Shown: positions 15,097 to 25,997 of the stretch, piece by piece
How the letters are laid out: every line of letters starts with the position of its first letter
How positions within the stretch are numbered: the first letter of the stretch is position 1
Origin: Pseudomonadota bacterium
GTDB lineage: Bacteria; Myxococcota_A; UBA9160; SZUA-336
DNA: 38,965 nucleotides
Assembly (NCBI GenBank): GCA_021295775.1
Contig: JAGWBS010000009.1
Location: 1-38,965 of the forward strand
Direction of reading: 5' to 3'
Notes under the pieces: generated by a model
What the model was told of the DNA's origin: nothing
Databases searched by the model: none
The model's input: the letters and a program-made list of their open reading frames with translations, nothing else
Position numbers and translations under genes: made by a program

Positions 15097-16746
15097 TCAG
15101 ACGCCCCAGCCGCTGCGGTGGACGATCGGCAGGCGGCGGCCGGTGCCGAAAGCCTTGCGGCTCACCCGCAGCACCGTCGGCGCCTGGCGCCGCTTGTATT
15201 CGTTGCGGTCGATCTGGTTCAGGACCCAGCGCACGCTCTCGGCGTCCGCACCGGGCGGCGGCGCGATCTCGTCGCCGGGAAGACCGTTTTCGATCGCCTG
15301 CTCCAGAATCGCGTCGAGCACGTCGTAGGGCGGCAGCGAGTCGCTGTCGACCTGGTCCGGGGCGAGTTCGGCCGAGGGAGGCTTGTCGATCGCGCCCGCC
15401 GGAATGCGCGCTCCGTGGCGATTGCTGTGGCGCGCCAGCCGGTACACGTCGCGCTTGAGCACGTCGCCGATCACCGCCAGGCCGCCGACCAAGTCGCCGT
15501 ACAGGGTGGTGTAGCCGACCGACAGCTCGCTCTTGTTGCCGGTCGCCAGGACGATCCGGCCCTCCTGGTTGCTGACCGCCATCAGCACCGCGCCGCGGAT
15601 TCGCGCCTGGATGTTCTCCTGGGTCAGCCCGTAGCTCTCCCGCTCGCCGAAAAGGCCCGCGAACTGCTCGATGTACGCCTTGTAGATGGATTCGATCGGG
15701 ACGCTTCGCCATTCGATGCCCAGGTTCTCGGCCAGGGCGCGCGCGTCCGTCACGCTGTGCTCCGACGAATAGGGTCCCGGCATCAGCACGCCCAGGACGT
15801 TCTCGGGTCCCAGCGCGCGCGCCGCGACGTCGGCCGTGACCGACGAGTCGATCCCCCCGGACAGCCCCACCACCCCGCGCGACATTCCCAGCTTGTGCAG
15901 GTAGTCGCGCACGCCGGTCACCAGGGCGCGCTCCAGCAGCTCGACGTCGCCGGGCGCGGGCGGCGCCTCGTCCGCCCGGTCTTCGAACGGATCGACCAGC
16001 GCGAAATCCTCCGCGAACGACTCCAGGCGGCGGAACACGCGTCCGCGAGCGTCGACCACGCAGCTCGATCCGTCGAAGACCAGTTCGTCGTTGCCGCCGA
16101 CCAGGTTGACGAACACGAACGGAACGCCGTGGCGCCGCGCGGCGTCGCCGATCATCCGCTCGCGCAGCTCGATCTTGCCCTGGTCCCAGGGAGAGGCGGA
16201 AATCGTCAGGATCAGCTCCGCCCCCCGCTCGACCAGCTCCTGGACGGGATCGACTTCGTAGGGCCGCTCGTCTCCCCAGAACGCGCCGCTCCAGATGTCT
16301 TCGCACACCGTCAGGCCGATCCGCCGGCCCCCGAACTCCCAGATCTCCCGTTCGGCGGCCGGCTCGAAGTAGCGCGACTCGTCGAACACGTCGTAGGTGG
16401 GCAGCAGCGTCTTGTGCTGGGCGCGGACGATCCGGCCCCGTTCCATCACCACCGCGGCGTTGGCGAGCTTGAGCCGCCGTCCGCCGGGCGCGGGCACGAA
16501 CGCCCCGGCCACCATGGCGATGTCCCGCACCTCCCGGGCGAGTTCCTCCAGGGCCGCCTGCTGGTCTCGCAGGAAGCTCGGGCGGTCGAGCAGGTCCATC
16601 GGCGGATAGCCCGAAATGGCCAGTTCGGGGGCGAGAACCAGATCGGCCCCGGCGTCCCGCGCCCGTTCGATGCCCCGGCGCAGGCGCCCGAGATTGGCAG
16701 GGTAGTCGCCGACGGTCTGGTTGATCTGGCACAGGGCGATCCACAT
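15097..16746 (-). CDS. nadE: Glutamine-dependent NAD(+) synthetase
   Basis: A 549-residue two-domain enzyme making NAD from deamido-NAD, ATP and glutamine. The N-terminal nitrilase-type glutaminase has the triad Glu41 (APELAISGYPP), Lys112 (HKTLLPTYDVFDE) and Cys148 (VCEDIW). The C-terminal ammonia-dependent synthetase has the PP-loop SGGIDSS (296-302), then LATGNKSELSVGY and NEYKRRQAPTVLRV. Length fits the bacterial glutamine-dependent form. The ATG at 16746 has only a weak ribosome site. It is followed at once by the zincin lipoprotein gene. Confidence 0.97.
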   Translation of the reverse strand: MWIALCQINQTVGDYPANLGRLRRGIERARDAGADLVLAPELAISGYPPMDLLDRPSFLRDQQAALEELAREVRDIAMVAGAFVPAPGGRRLKLANAAVVMERGRIVRAQHKTLLPTYDVFDESRYFEPAAEREIWEFGGRRIGLTVCEDIWSGAFWGDERPYEVDPVQELVERGAELILTISASPWDQGKIELRERMIGDAARRHGVPFVFVNLVGGNDELVFDGSSCVVDARGRVFRRLESFAEDFALVDPFEDRADEAPPAPGDVELLERALVTGVRDYLHKLGMSRGVVGLSGGIDSSVTADVAARALGPENVLGVLMPGPYSSEHSVTDARALAENLGIEWRSVPIESIYKAYIEQFAGLFGERESYGLTQENIQARIRGAVLMAVSNQEGRIVLATGNKSELSVGYTTLYGDLVGGLAVIGDVLKRDVYRLARHSNRHGARIPAGAIDKPPSAELAPDQVDSDSLPPYDVLDAILEQAIENGLPGDEIAPPPGADAESVRWVLNQIDRNEYKRRQAPTVLRVSRKAFGTGRRLPIVHRSGWGV

Positions 16747-16836
16747 GGCGGGCCAGAATAGCGCTCGTCCGGCTTTCGTGCGGCGCGGCTAGCGTCCGTT
16801 CCAGACGGGCCGGAATCCGCGGGCGACCGGGCCGGA

Positions 16837-17133
16837 TCAGCGCTTGGCCGCGACGCTCGCGACCTTGTCGGCCATGCTCTGTTCGCGGTCGGTGCGGCTG
16901 CCGAGCTTGATCGTGCAGGTGATCCGGGGCGCCCCCAGCGAGTGCACTTCCTCCAGCGCCGCCTTCAGCGCGCCGAAGACTTGCTCGTAGTCGCCTTCGA
17001 CGTTGGTGCCGTAGGCGTGAACCTCGCAGGCCAGTCCGTCCGCCTCCAGCCGGTCGACGGCGGCCGCGATGTAGCGCGACAGCGAGACGCCCACGCCGAT
17101 CGGCACGATGCAGATGTCGGCCATGACCTTCAC
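16837..17133 (-). CDS. MTH1187/YqgV-family thiamine-binding-like protein (DUF77)
   Basis: A small ferredoxin-like alpha/beta protein, 98 residues from the GTG at 17133 or 95 from the ATG at 17124. Family features are the first strand MADICIVPIGVGVSLSRYI, the helix VDRLEADGL, then YGTNVEGDYEQVFGALKAALEEVH and the closing RITCTIKLGSRTDR. Members bind thiamine or its pyrimidine part in solved structures; their cellular job is not settled. The GTG start gives a four-base GTGA overlap with the NUDIX stop and has GAGG 7 bases upstream, so I prefer it. Confidence 0.85.
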   Translation of the reverse strand: MKVMADICIVPIGVGVSLSRYIAAAVDRLEADGLACEVHAYGTNVEGDYEQVFGALKAALEEVHSLGAPRITCTIKLGSRTDREQSMADKVASVAAKR

Positions 17134-17687
17134 GGAGCGCCCTCGCGGTGCAGGCGGAGCCAGTGGAAGGCGGCGACGACCAGCGCGCTGCTGATGCGCC
17201 CGGCGCGCAGCGCCTCGTCCACGTCCGAGAGCGGCAGGAGTTCCACCGCGGTGTGCTCGGTGGACTCGTTGCGGATCTCTCGCTCCCAGCGCACGTCGAA
17301 AGCGGCGAAGCTGTGCACCCGGTTGCCGAAAAGCGCCGGGTTCGGATTCACGCTCCCGGTCCGGACCACCCGCTCGGCGCGGTAGCCGGTCTCTTCGAGC
17401 AGCTCGCGCGCCGCGGCCTCGGCCGGGGACTCGCCCGGATCGACGATTCCGCCCGGGATCTCCAGGGTGACGTCGCGCGAGCCGTGGCGATACTGCCGGA
17501 CCATCACCACCTGCCCCTCCGGGGTGACCGGCACGAGGTTGACCCAGTCGTCGGCGTCGATGCGGAAGAAGGCGTGCTCGCCGCCCGTGCGCGGGGAGCG
17601 GGCCAGCGATCGGCTCACCGAGAAGACCCGGCAGTCCGCCAGCGGTTCGCGAGCGATCTCGGGCCAGACGTCGGGGAGATCGGCCAT
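17130..17687 (-). CDS. NUDIX hydrolase, ADP-ribose pyrophosphatase-like
   Basis: A 185-residue NUDIX enzyme with a complete box at about 79-101: GGIVDPGESPAEAAARELLE followed by ETGY, which fits Gx5Ex7REUxEExGU. The upstream strands (NLVPVTPEGQVVMVRQYRHG, then TLEIPGG) and the downstream Pro-rich NPNPALFGN match the ADP-ribose pyrophosphatase/NudF-like group, which hydrolyses ADP-ribose and related nucleotide sugars. Substrate is inferred. It is the first gene of the minus block that runs through the DUF77 gene to nadE, with a link to NAD turnover through nadE. Confidence 0.92.
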   Translation of the reverse strand: MADLPDVWPEIAREPLADCRVFSVSRSLARSPRTGGEHAFFRIDADDWVNLVPVTPEGQVVMVRQYRHGSRDVTLEIPGGIVDPGESPAEAAARELLEETGYRAERVVRTGSVNPNPALFGNRVHSFAAFDVRWEREIRNESTEHTAVELLPLSDVDEALRAGRISSALVVAAFHWLRLHREGAP

Positions 17688-17818
17688 CGGCGGCGATCAT
17701 ACGCCAACGCGCGGTTCGCGAAGCGACTGCGAGGCGGGGTCTGCCCATGGCCCGGTCAACCGCTGCTCACCTCCTGGGCAAACCCCGGCCTCCCCGGCCG
17801 GCGCAGGCCCGAATCGGA

Positions 17819-17834
17819 TTGGCACAGCGTTTGC
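17819..17834 (+). promoter_or_regulatory. Sigma-54 (RpoN) promoter of amtB-glnK
   Basis: TTGGCACAGCGTTTGC fits the -24/-12 consensus TGGCAC-N5-TTGC exactly, 58 bases before the amtB ATG. Transcription would start near 17846. Nitrogen-limitation control of amtB-glnK by RpoN and NtrC is well established in proteobacteria; no clear NtrC site is seen in the short upstream region. Confidence 0.85.
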
Positions 17835-17892
17835 GTTGAGCGCTGCGAACAGAGTTGCGCCTGGCGCGCTCCGACGAGGGAGGAGAGGGGAA

Positions 17893-19578
<1,686 letters not shown>

Positions 19579-19583
19579 CGCCC

Positions 19584-19625
19584 GGCGCGCGCCGGCTCAG
19601 GGGCCCGTCCGGGCCGGCGCGCGCC
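19584..19625. terminator. Perfect 13-base inverted repeat between glnK and the RND gene
   Basis: GGCGCGCGCCGGC (19584-19596) and GCCGGCGCGCGCC (19613-19625) flank a 16-base loop. The arms are perfect complements. The site separates two convergent genes and would end transcripts from both sides, although there is no U-tract. The stop codon of the RND gene (19597-19599) lies in the loop and its last codons in the right arm. Confidence 0.6.
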
Positions 19626-22600
19626 CTTCCTCCCCGGAAACGGGGGTCCGGCCGCCACGCTCCGAGAATCCGCGCAGGTCCTCCAGGATCAGGTAGGCGC
19701 AGGGCACCAGGAAGAGCGTGATCAAGGTGGCGAAGGCCACCCCGAAGGCGAGCGAGATCGCGATCGGCCGGGCGAAGAAGGTGGCCTCGGACTCGACGAA
19801 GATCAGCGGCAGCAGGCCGAGGAAAGTCGTCAGCGAGGTGAGGAAGATCGGCCGGAACCGGGCCAGCCCCGCGTTGCGGACCGCCTGGATCAGGTCCAGC
19901 CCCTCGTTTCGCCGCCGGTTGACGAAGTCGACCAGCACCAGGGAGTCGTTCACCACCACCCCGGAGAGCGCGACCACGCCCAGCAGCGACATGAAGTCGG
20001 GATCGCGCCCGATCACCAGGTGCCCGATCAGCGCCCCCAGGAGCCCGAAGGGAATCGCCACCATCACCACCGCGGGCTGCAGGTAGGAACGCAGCGGGAT
20101 CGCCAAGAGCACGTAGACCGCCAGCATCGCGACCGTGAACGCCGTTCCCAGCCCCCGCATCGCGATGGTGCGCTGGAACTGCTCGCCCTCCAGGCCCCAG
20201 GCCAGACCGGGATAGCGCGCCTCCAGTTGCGGCATCACGCTGACCCGGAGGCTGCGGACGATTTCCTCGGGGGTGACGATGGACCGGTCCACGTCGGCCG
20301 AGACCGTGACCACGCGCCTGCCGTCCAGGCGCGTGATGGTGGAATATCCGATTCCGGGAACCGCCTCAGCCACGGCGGAGAAGGGGATCTGCACCCCGTC
20401 CGGGGTTCGCACGCGCATCTCCTCCAGGTCCGCGAGCGAGCGCCTCTCGGCGCGCGGGTAGCGAACCATCACGCGCACGTCCTCGTCGCCGCGGGGCACG
20501 CGTTGCGCCTCCGCGCCGTAGAAGGCCGCCCGCACCTGCTGGGCCAGGTCACGCTGGCGCAGGCCGAGCATCTCGGCTTCGGGCCGCAGGCGCAGCCGGA
20601 CTTCGCGCTTGCCGCGCTCGGAGGTGTCGCCGATCTCCGACACGCCATCGAACGTGGCCAGCTCGGCGCGCAGTTCGGCCACCGCGGAGTCGAGCATGTC
20701 CGGATCGGGAGCGCTCAGATTCAGACCGACGGGGTGGCCCAGGCTCATGCCCCACTGCTCGAAGCTCAATTCGCGCGCGTCGGGGATCTCGCCCACACGC
20801 TCGCGCCAGCGATCCGCGAATTGCTCCGAGGTGAAGTTCCGCCCGTCGGGCGGGGTCAGCTCGACCACCACCTGGGCGACGTGCGAGCCCGACAGCGAGT
20901 CCATCGGCCCCCCGAAGCGTTCCAACGTCGAGCCCACGGCGCGGAGCACGAATCGCACGCCTCTCTCGTCCGGCGGAGCGTCGCCGTCGAACTCGCGGCG
21001 CGTCGCCTGGGCGGCCGCTTCCAGCTGTGCCGCGACCGTCTCCGTCCTCTCCTGGGCCGTGCCCGAAGGCAACACGACCGTGGCGTAGACCGAGTCGCCC
21101 GGCGAGCCGGCGAAGAACTGCAGATCGATCCAGCCCGCGCGGATCAGCGCCCCGCCCAGCAGCATCGCTCCCACCGCGAAGGCGAAGACCGCGTAGCGCC
21201 ACTCCAGCGCCCGCTCGAGCCAGGGCCGGTACTTGCGCAGCACGAAGTCTTCGACGGCGCCGGAGGTGCGGTCCTGCAGGCGCGACCAGCGGCTCTGGCG
21301 CAGCGTCCAGCGCGCCTTCCGCTTTCCCCGGTGCGCCAGGTGCGCGGGCAGGATCAGCTTGGCTTCGACCAGGGAAGCCAGCAGGCACAGGATGACCGTC
21401 CCCCCCAGGACCTGGAACATCTGCCCCATCACTCCGGTGACGAAGAGCAGGGGGGTGAAGGCCGCCACGGTCGTGAGCACGCCGAAGATCACGGGCACGG
21501 CGACTTCGGCCGTGCCTCGGACCGCCGCCGTTTCGGGGGACTCTCCGGCGGCTTCGTGGGCATAGACGCGTTCGCCCACCACGATGGCGTCGTCCACCAC
21601 GATTCCGAGCACCAGCAGAAAACCGATGATGGCCATCAGGCTGAACGTGTATCCGGCCATGGGAAAGAGGGCCAGGGCGCCCAGCAGCGCGATCGGGATC
21701 CCCAGGGCCACCCAGATGGCCAGCCGGAAGCGCAGGACCAGGCCCAACGCGGCCAGAACCAGCAGGAACCCGCTGGTCGTGGTGCGCGCCAGCGTCCCCA
21801 GCCGGGAGCGCAGGTCCTCCGACTCGTCTTCGATCACGTGGAGTTCGACGCCCTCGGGCAGCTGGGCCCTGGCGCGGTCCAGGTAGTCGTGGAACGCACC
21901 GGCGATCTCGGCCGTGTCCTGCGTGCCCGAGCGCAGCAGCTCCAGCAGCACGGCCGGCTTGCCCTCGAACCGCAGGCGCCGGTCGTCCTCGACGAAACCG
22001 TCCACCACCCGGGCCACGTCCCGGACGCGGACCGCCGTGCCGTCGGCGCGCGTCCGAAGCACGACCGACTCGAACTCCCGCGCCGTTCGCGCCTGCGCCT
22101 TGGAGCGCAGCAGGACTTCGCCGCCCGGCGTCTTCAGGGTGCCGCCGGGCACGTCCAGCGAAGAGCGCCGCAGCGCGTCCACCACCTGATCGAAGCGCAG
22201 GCCGTAGCGCCGCAGCGACTCTTCGGACACCTCTACGGAGATCTCGTCCTCCCGCACGAATTCGAGACGGACCTGGGAGATCTCCGGCAGGGAGCGAAGG
22301 CCGCCTCGCAGCCGCCGCGCATGCGCCTTGAGCGCCCGTTCGTCCGCCCCCGAGAGCAGGATGGTGATGATCTCGTCGGACGGCGCGGCGTGGAAGACCA
22401 CCGGCTTTTCGGTCTCGATCGGAAAGCTGGAAATGCCGAAGACCGAACTCTGGATGTCGGCCAGCGCTCCCATCACTTCGGTCCCGTGCACCAGCTCGAT
22501 GAAGACCGTGCATCGGCCCTCGCCGGCCCAGGAGGTGACGTGGTCGATGCCGACCGTGCCGTCGATCGCCTCTTCGACGCGCAGGCAGACGCCCTCCTCC

Positions 22601-22779
22601 ACCTCTTCCGGGGCCGCCCCCAGGTAGGGAACCGCGACCAGGATCACGTCCATCTCGACGCTCGGGAACTCTTCCTGGCGCAGCGACATGCCCGCGAGCA
22701 GACCGGTGCCGACCATCATCGCCATCAGCAGATTGGCGGCGACGGGGTTGGCGACGAACCAGCCGACCAGGCGGCTCAC
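19597..22779 (-). CDS. RND efflux transporter, inner-membrane subunit (AcrB/HAE1-type)
   Basis: A 1060-residue proton-driven RND pump. It opens with the first membrane helix (NPVAANLLMAMMVGTGLLAG), has two large periplasmic loops and twelve predicted membrane helices in two halves. TM4 carries GIVVDDAIVVGERVY, with the proton-relay pair Asp396-Asp397 as in drug-type pumps. The second half has VVNDSLVLVDFVNRRRNEG and the closing FLTSLTTFLGLLPL. The substrate is unknown; short RQEEFPSVEMD after TM1 is typical of the broad MdtBC/AcrB-like group. The adaptor gene ends 22 bases upstream. No outer-membrane TolC partner is in the window. Confidence 0.95.
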   Translation of the reverse strand: MSRLVGWFVANPVAANLLMAMMVGTGLLAGMSLRQEEFPSVEMDVILVAVPYLGAAPEEVEEGVCLRVEEAIDGTVGIDHVTSWAGEGRCTVFIELVHGTEVMGALADIQSSVFGISSFPIETEKPVVFHAAPSDEIITILLSGADERALKAHARRLRGGLRSLPEISQVRLEFVREDEISVEVSEESLRRYGLRFDQVVDALRRSSLDVPGGTLKTPGGEVLLRSKAQARTAREFESVVLRTRADGTAVRVRDVARVVDGFVEDDRRLRFEGKPAVLLELLRSGTQDTAEIAGAFHDYLDRARAQLPEGVELHVIEDESEDLRSRLGTLARTTTSGFLLVLAALGLVLRFRLAIWVALGIPIALLGALALFPMAGYTFSLMAIIGFLLVLGIVVDDAIVVGERVYAHEAAGESPETAAVRGTAEVAVPVIFGVLTTVAAFTPLLFVTGVMGQMFQVLGGTVILCLLASLVEAKLILPAHLAHRGKRKARWTLRQSRWSRLQDRTSGAVEDFVLRKYRPWLERALEWRYAVFAFAVGAMLLGGALIRAGWIDLQFFAGSPGDSVYATVVLPSGTAQERTETVAAQLEAAAQATRREFDGDAPPDERGVRFVLRAVGSTLERFGGPMDSLSGSHVAQVVVELTPPDGRNFTSEQFADRWRERVGEIPDARELSFEQWGMSLGHPVGLNLSAPDPDMLDSAVAELRAELATFDGVSEIGDTSERGKREVRLRLRPEAEMLGLRQRDLAQQVRAAFYGAEAQRVPRGDEDVRVMVRYPRAERRSLADLEEMRVRTPDGVQIPFSAVAEAVPGIGYSTITRLDGRRVVTVSADVDRSIVTPEEIVRSLRVSVMPQLEARYPGLAWGLEGEQFQRTIAMRGLGTAFTVAMLAVYVLLAIPLRSYLQPAVVMVAIPFGLLGALIGHLVIGRDPDFMSLLGVVALSGVVVNDSLVLVDFVNRRRNEGLDLIQAVRNAGLARFRPIFLTSLTTFLGLLPLIFVESEATFFARPIAISLAFGVAFATLITLFLVPCAYLILEDLRGFSERGGRTPVSGEEGRAPARTGP

Positions 22780-22801
22780 GCGCGGCCCTCAGGCACCCGA
22801 C

Positions 22802-24046
22802 TCACGCGGCGCGAGCCGGGATTTCGAACGGGGTGACGCTCATCCCCTCCACCACTCCGCGCGGCACGCTGGCGCAGATCCGTTCGCCGGCCGCGAGGCC
22901 CGACTCGACCAGCGCCAAATCGCGCTCGGTGCGCAGCACGCTCACGGAGCGGAAGCGCAGCCGGTCGTCGGTGTCCACGACCAGCACCCGATCGTCGCCG
23001 CTCAGCGCCTCGCGCGGGATCGCGGCGACTCCCTCGACCGTCTTTCCCTCGATCGTCGCGGCCACGAACAGACCCACGGGCAGAGGAATCTCCTCCGAGC
23101 CGGAGTCGTTGTCCACGCGCGCGACCATGTGCACCAGCCGGCTGCTGGTGTCGATCTCCGCTTCGGTGCGGACGATGCGTCCGTGCCAGATCCGCTCGCG
23201 GCCCGCGAAGCTCGCGCGCAGGCGGACCCTGGGCTGGAGGGATTCCGGCACGGGGCCTCCCGCGTACAGCGGCGCGTCGAGATAGGCCAACTCGGAGTCC
23301 GCCACCGGCAGGCGCACCTCGACCCGGTCGGTGGCGTAGACGCGCGCCAGCGAATCGCCCCGGCGCACGAACTGCCCCCGGTCCACCGACTCGGATCGGA
23401 CCCGGCCCCGAAACGGCGCCCGCAGCTCCGTGCGCTCCAGATCCCGCTCGGCCTGCTCCACCGCCACGCGGGCTTCGTCGAGCTGGGCCTGCGCCACGCG
23501 CGCGCGGCGCTCGGCCTCCTCCAGGGCGGCTTCGCTGGCGAAATCCCGGTCCGCCAGGCCGCGCTGGCGGGCGAGCATTCGCGCGGCGTGTTCGGCCTCG
23601 CCGGCCAGGCGGTCGAGGGCGGCCCGGGCCCGGCGCAGCGAGGCAGCGTGGTCGCTGCGGTCGAGGCGCAAAAGAGCCTGCCCGGCATCGAAGTGGCCCC
23701 CGGTCACCAGCGCGGGCGAAGTCCACACGACGCGCCCATCCACCTCGGGGACGAGCGCGCTCTGCGCGTGCGGCTCGACGGTGCCCTGGGAGACCACCTG
23801 CAGGGGGACGCGGCGCAGCTCGACGGTCAGCACCTGCACGTTCGGCGGCACGCGCTCGACCGGTTTGCCCACGACCGGCTGGCCGATCAGGACGACCAGC
23901 AGCGCAATCCCTCCGAAGAACGCCAGCGCGGCGAACGGCACCCAGAGCTTGGCGCGACGGCGCACCGCCGCTTCCCAACCCCTGGTCGGTGCGACCGGCG
24001 CATCCCCCTGCGCCCCGCTTCCCGGGTCGTCCACTGGCGTCGACAC
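22802..24046 (-). CDS. RND periplasmic adaptor (membrane fusion protein)
   Basis: A 414-residue adaptor linking the RND pump to an outer-membrane channel. A basic N-terminal region leads to one membrane anchor (FAALAFFGGIALLVVLIG). Then come the lipoyl half (VSQGTVEPHAQSALVPEVDGRV), a coiled-coil hairpin rich in Ala, Arg and Glu, the second lipoyl half (LRAPFRGRV), and beta-barrel and membrane-proximal domains. The GTG at 24046 is chosen for AAGGAA six bases upstream; open frame further upstream is compositionally unlike a protein N terminus. It is transcribed before the pump gene and divergently from the flavoprotein at 24274. Confidence 0.93.
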   Translation of the reverse strand: MSTPVDDPGSGAQGDAPVAPTRGWEAAVRRRAKLWVPFAALAFFGGIALLVVLIGQPVVGKPVERVPPNVQVLTVELRRVPLQVVSQGTVEPHAQSALVPEVDGRVVWTSPALVTGGHFDAGQALLRLDRSDHAASLRRARAALDRLAGEAEHAARMLARQRGLADRDFASEAALEEAERRARVAQAQLDEARVAVEQAERDLERTELRAPFRGRVRSESVDRGQFVRRGDSLARVYATDRVEVRLPVADSELAYLDAPLYAGGPVPESLQPRVRLRASFAGRERIWHGRIVRTEAEIDTSSRLVHMVARVDNDSGSEEIPLPVGLFVAATIEGKTVEGVAAIPREALSGDDRVLVVDTDDRLRFRSVSVLRTERDLALVESGLAAGERICASVPRGVVEGMSVTPFEIPARAA

Positions 24047-24273
24047 TTCGCGTTCCTTCCGACTCCCCTCCGAGGCGAAAGATTCACCCCGGGAAAAGAC
24101 CGCGACCCGTTGAAGATACCGAATCCGGACGGCGCTTCCGAAGCGAAAGCGCCAGGGGGGCGAGCAGGACCCCGACCGGCTCCCGCTCCAACTCGCGTAG
24201 AGTACTGGAGCCGGGGGCCCCGAGCGTGCATCGCTCGCCGGCTCCCGCGATCCCCGCGCAGGAGGAAGCAGGC

Positions 24274-25893
24274 TTGGCACCGAGAAGCTGGGACGAGATC
24301 GTCGACGTGGTCGTGGTCGGCTCCGGCGGCGCGGCGCTGGCCGCGGCGCTCGCGGCTTCGGTGGGAGAGGCCGAGGTGCTGCTGCTCGAAAAGGCCGACC
24401 AGCTCGGCGGCACCACGGCCGTGTCGGGCGGCGTCGTCTGGGTTCCCTGCAATCCGCATATGCAGAGGCTCGGAGCGAGCGATACGCGGGAAAACGCGCT
24501 CGCCTACATCCGCGAACTCGCGAAGGGCAGCGCTCCCGACGAATCTCTGTTCGAGGTCTTCGTCGACACCGCCGCCGAAGCCATCGCGTTTCTCGAGCGG
24601 CACAGCCCCCTCGAGATGTTCGCGACGCGCGGCTTCGCCGATTACTACCACCCCTACGGGGTGCCGGGCGCCACGGAGCAGGGACGCGCGCTCGAACCGA
24701 CGCCGTTTCCCGTTCGCCAGCAGCTGCCCGAGTGGGGTTCGCGAATCGCGAGCCGCATCAGCATGCAGACGCTCGGTGGCTATACGACCCTCGAAGAGGA
24801 CCTCTCCTGGGCTCCGGTGGATCAGGAACTCGTCTCTCGGCGGGCCGCCGAAGACATCCGGCCGAAGGGAGCGGCTCTGGTCGCCGGGATCTTCAAGGGA
24901 CTGCTCGACCGGGACGTCGACACCCGCCTGGGCGCGCGGGTTCGAGAGCTCGCTTCCGACGACGGCGCGATCGTCGGTCTGCGCTACGAACAGGCGGGAA
25001 CGTCGCGCTGGGTGGGCGCTCGCCAGGGAGTGGTGCTCGCCTGCGGCGGGTTCGAGTGGAACCGCGAGCTGGTGGACGCCCACATCGGCTATGAACTCCA
25101 CCCCGTCTCGCCGCCGCACAACCAGGGCGATGGCCTGCTGCTCTGCATGCAGGCGGGAGCCCAGTTGGCGAACATGGGGTCCTTCTGGGGAACCGGGGTC
25201 ATGTACGACCCGACGGTCGCGGACGAGGACGGCCCGATCGCGCAGTTCGACGTGGCGCGGGGCATGCCCGGCAGCCTGATCGTCGACCAGTCGGGCCGGC
25301 GCTTCGTGAACGAGGCCGTGCCCTACAACGATTTCCCGCGCGCGTTCGGGGCCTTCGATCCGCTCCAGGTCGACTTCGCGCACCGCGCGCCGGCCTGGCA
25401 GATCGTCGACCACGAGCTGAAGGAGACCTTCCCGATGCTGAGCATGGAGCCGGGCAAGCCGCCCCCCGAGTGGGTTGCCCACGCGGCGGGCGCGCGCGAG
25501 CTGGCGACGCTTCTCGGGATCGATCCGGAGGCGTTCGAGTCGACGCTCGCGAGATTCAACCAGCACGCGGCCAACGGCGAAGATCCGGACTTCCGCCGCC
25601 ACCAGATCGGCCTCCAGCACGCCGCCAAGCCGAGGCCGCTCGCCCCGCCCCTTTACGCCATCGCGATCTATCCGGGAACGCTCGGAACCAACGGCGGACC
25701 GCGCATCGACGCGGACGCGCGCGTCGCGCGCGCGGGCGGCGGCCACGTGCCGGGCCTGTACGCGGCGGGCAACGCCGCCGCCAATGTCTTCGGCTGGGCC
25801 TACCCGAGCGGCGGCGGGACACTCGCCAACGCGATCGTCTTCGGCTACCGCGCGGGGCGTCACGCGGCGGGACAGCCCCGCCGGACGAACTGA
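24274..25893 (+). CDS. FAD-dependent 3-ketosteroid delta-1-dehydrogenase-like oxidoreductase
   Basis: A 539-residue flavoprotein of the fumarate reductase/3-ketosteroid dehydrogenase family. VVVGSGGAALAAAL (14-27) binds FAD, followed by LLLEKADQLGGTTAVSGG. YYHPYGVPGATEQGRALEPTPF near residue 125 resembles the KstD-type loop. The C-terminal stretch PGLYAAGNAAANVFGWAYPS contains Tyr510, followed by GGGT, where KstD has its catalytic Tyr and Gly. KstD adds a 1,2 double bond to the steroid A-ring; here steroid use is inference, and other cyclic ketones are possible. TTG at 24274 is chosen for GGAGG at 24261-24265. An SDR gene follows 104 bases later. Confidence 0.88.
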   Translation: MAPRSWDEIVDVVVVGSGGAALAAALAASVGEAEVLLLEKADQLGGTTAVSGGVVWVPCNPHMQRLGASDTRENALAYIRELAKGSAPDESLFEVFVDTAAEAIAFLERHSPLEMFATRGFADYYHPYGVPGATEQGRALEPTPFPVRQQLPEWGSRIASRISMQTLGGYTTLEEDLSWAPVDQELVSRRAAEDIRPKGAALVAGIFKGLLDRDVDTRLGARVRELASDDGAIVGLRYEQAGTSRWVGARQGVVLACGGFEWNRELVDAHIGYELHPVSPPHNQGDGLLLCMQAGAQLANMGSFWGTGVMYDPTVADEDGPIAQFDVARGMPGSLIVDQSGRRFVNEAVPYNDFPRAFGAFDPLQVDFAHRAPAWQIVDHELKETFPMLSMEPGKPPPEWVAHAAGARELATLLGIDPEAFESTLARFNQHAANGEDPDFRRHQIGLQHAAKPRPLAPPLYAIAIYPGTLGTNGGPRIDADARVARAGGGHVPGLYAAGNAAANVFGWAYPSGGGTLANAIVFGYRAGRHAAGQPRRTN

Positions 25894-25997
25894 TCCGCAC
25901 GGGCGAGGGCGGGGAGCGATGATCCGGGTCGACGGGGGCGGCGCTGCCCGAGCGTGACTCCCCGCCTCGTCGAGATCTGTGGGAAGGAGCGGATAGA

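Noticed and set aside
13748..16744. Long open frame on the minus strand, in a different frame from the zincin and nadE genes (998 codons)
   Set aside because: It is a GC-rich shadow of two well-supported genes; its translation is low-complexity Arg/Pro/Gly/Ala sequence without domains. Similar shadows occur at 11835-15458, 20020-22836, 5395-7383 and 34778-37168.
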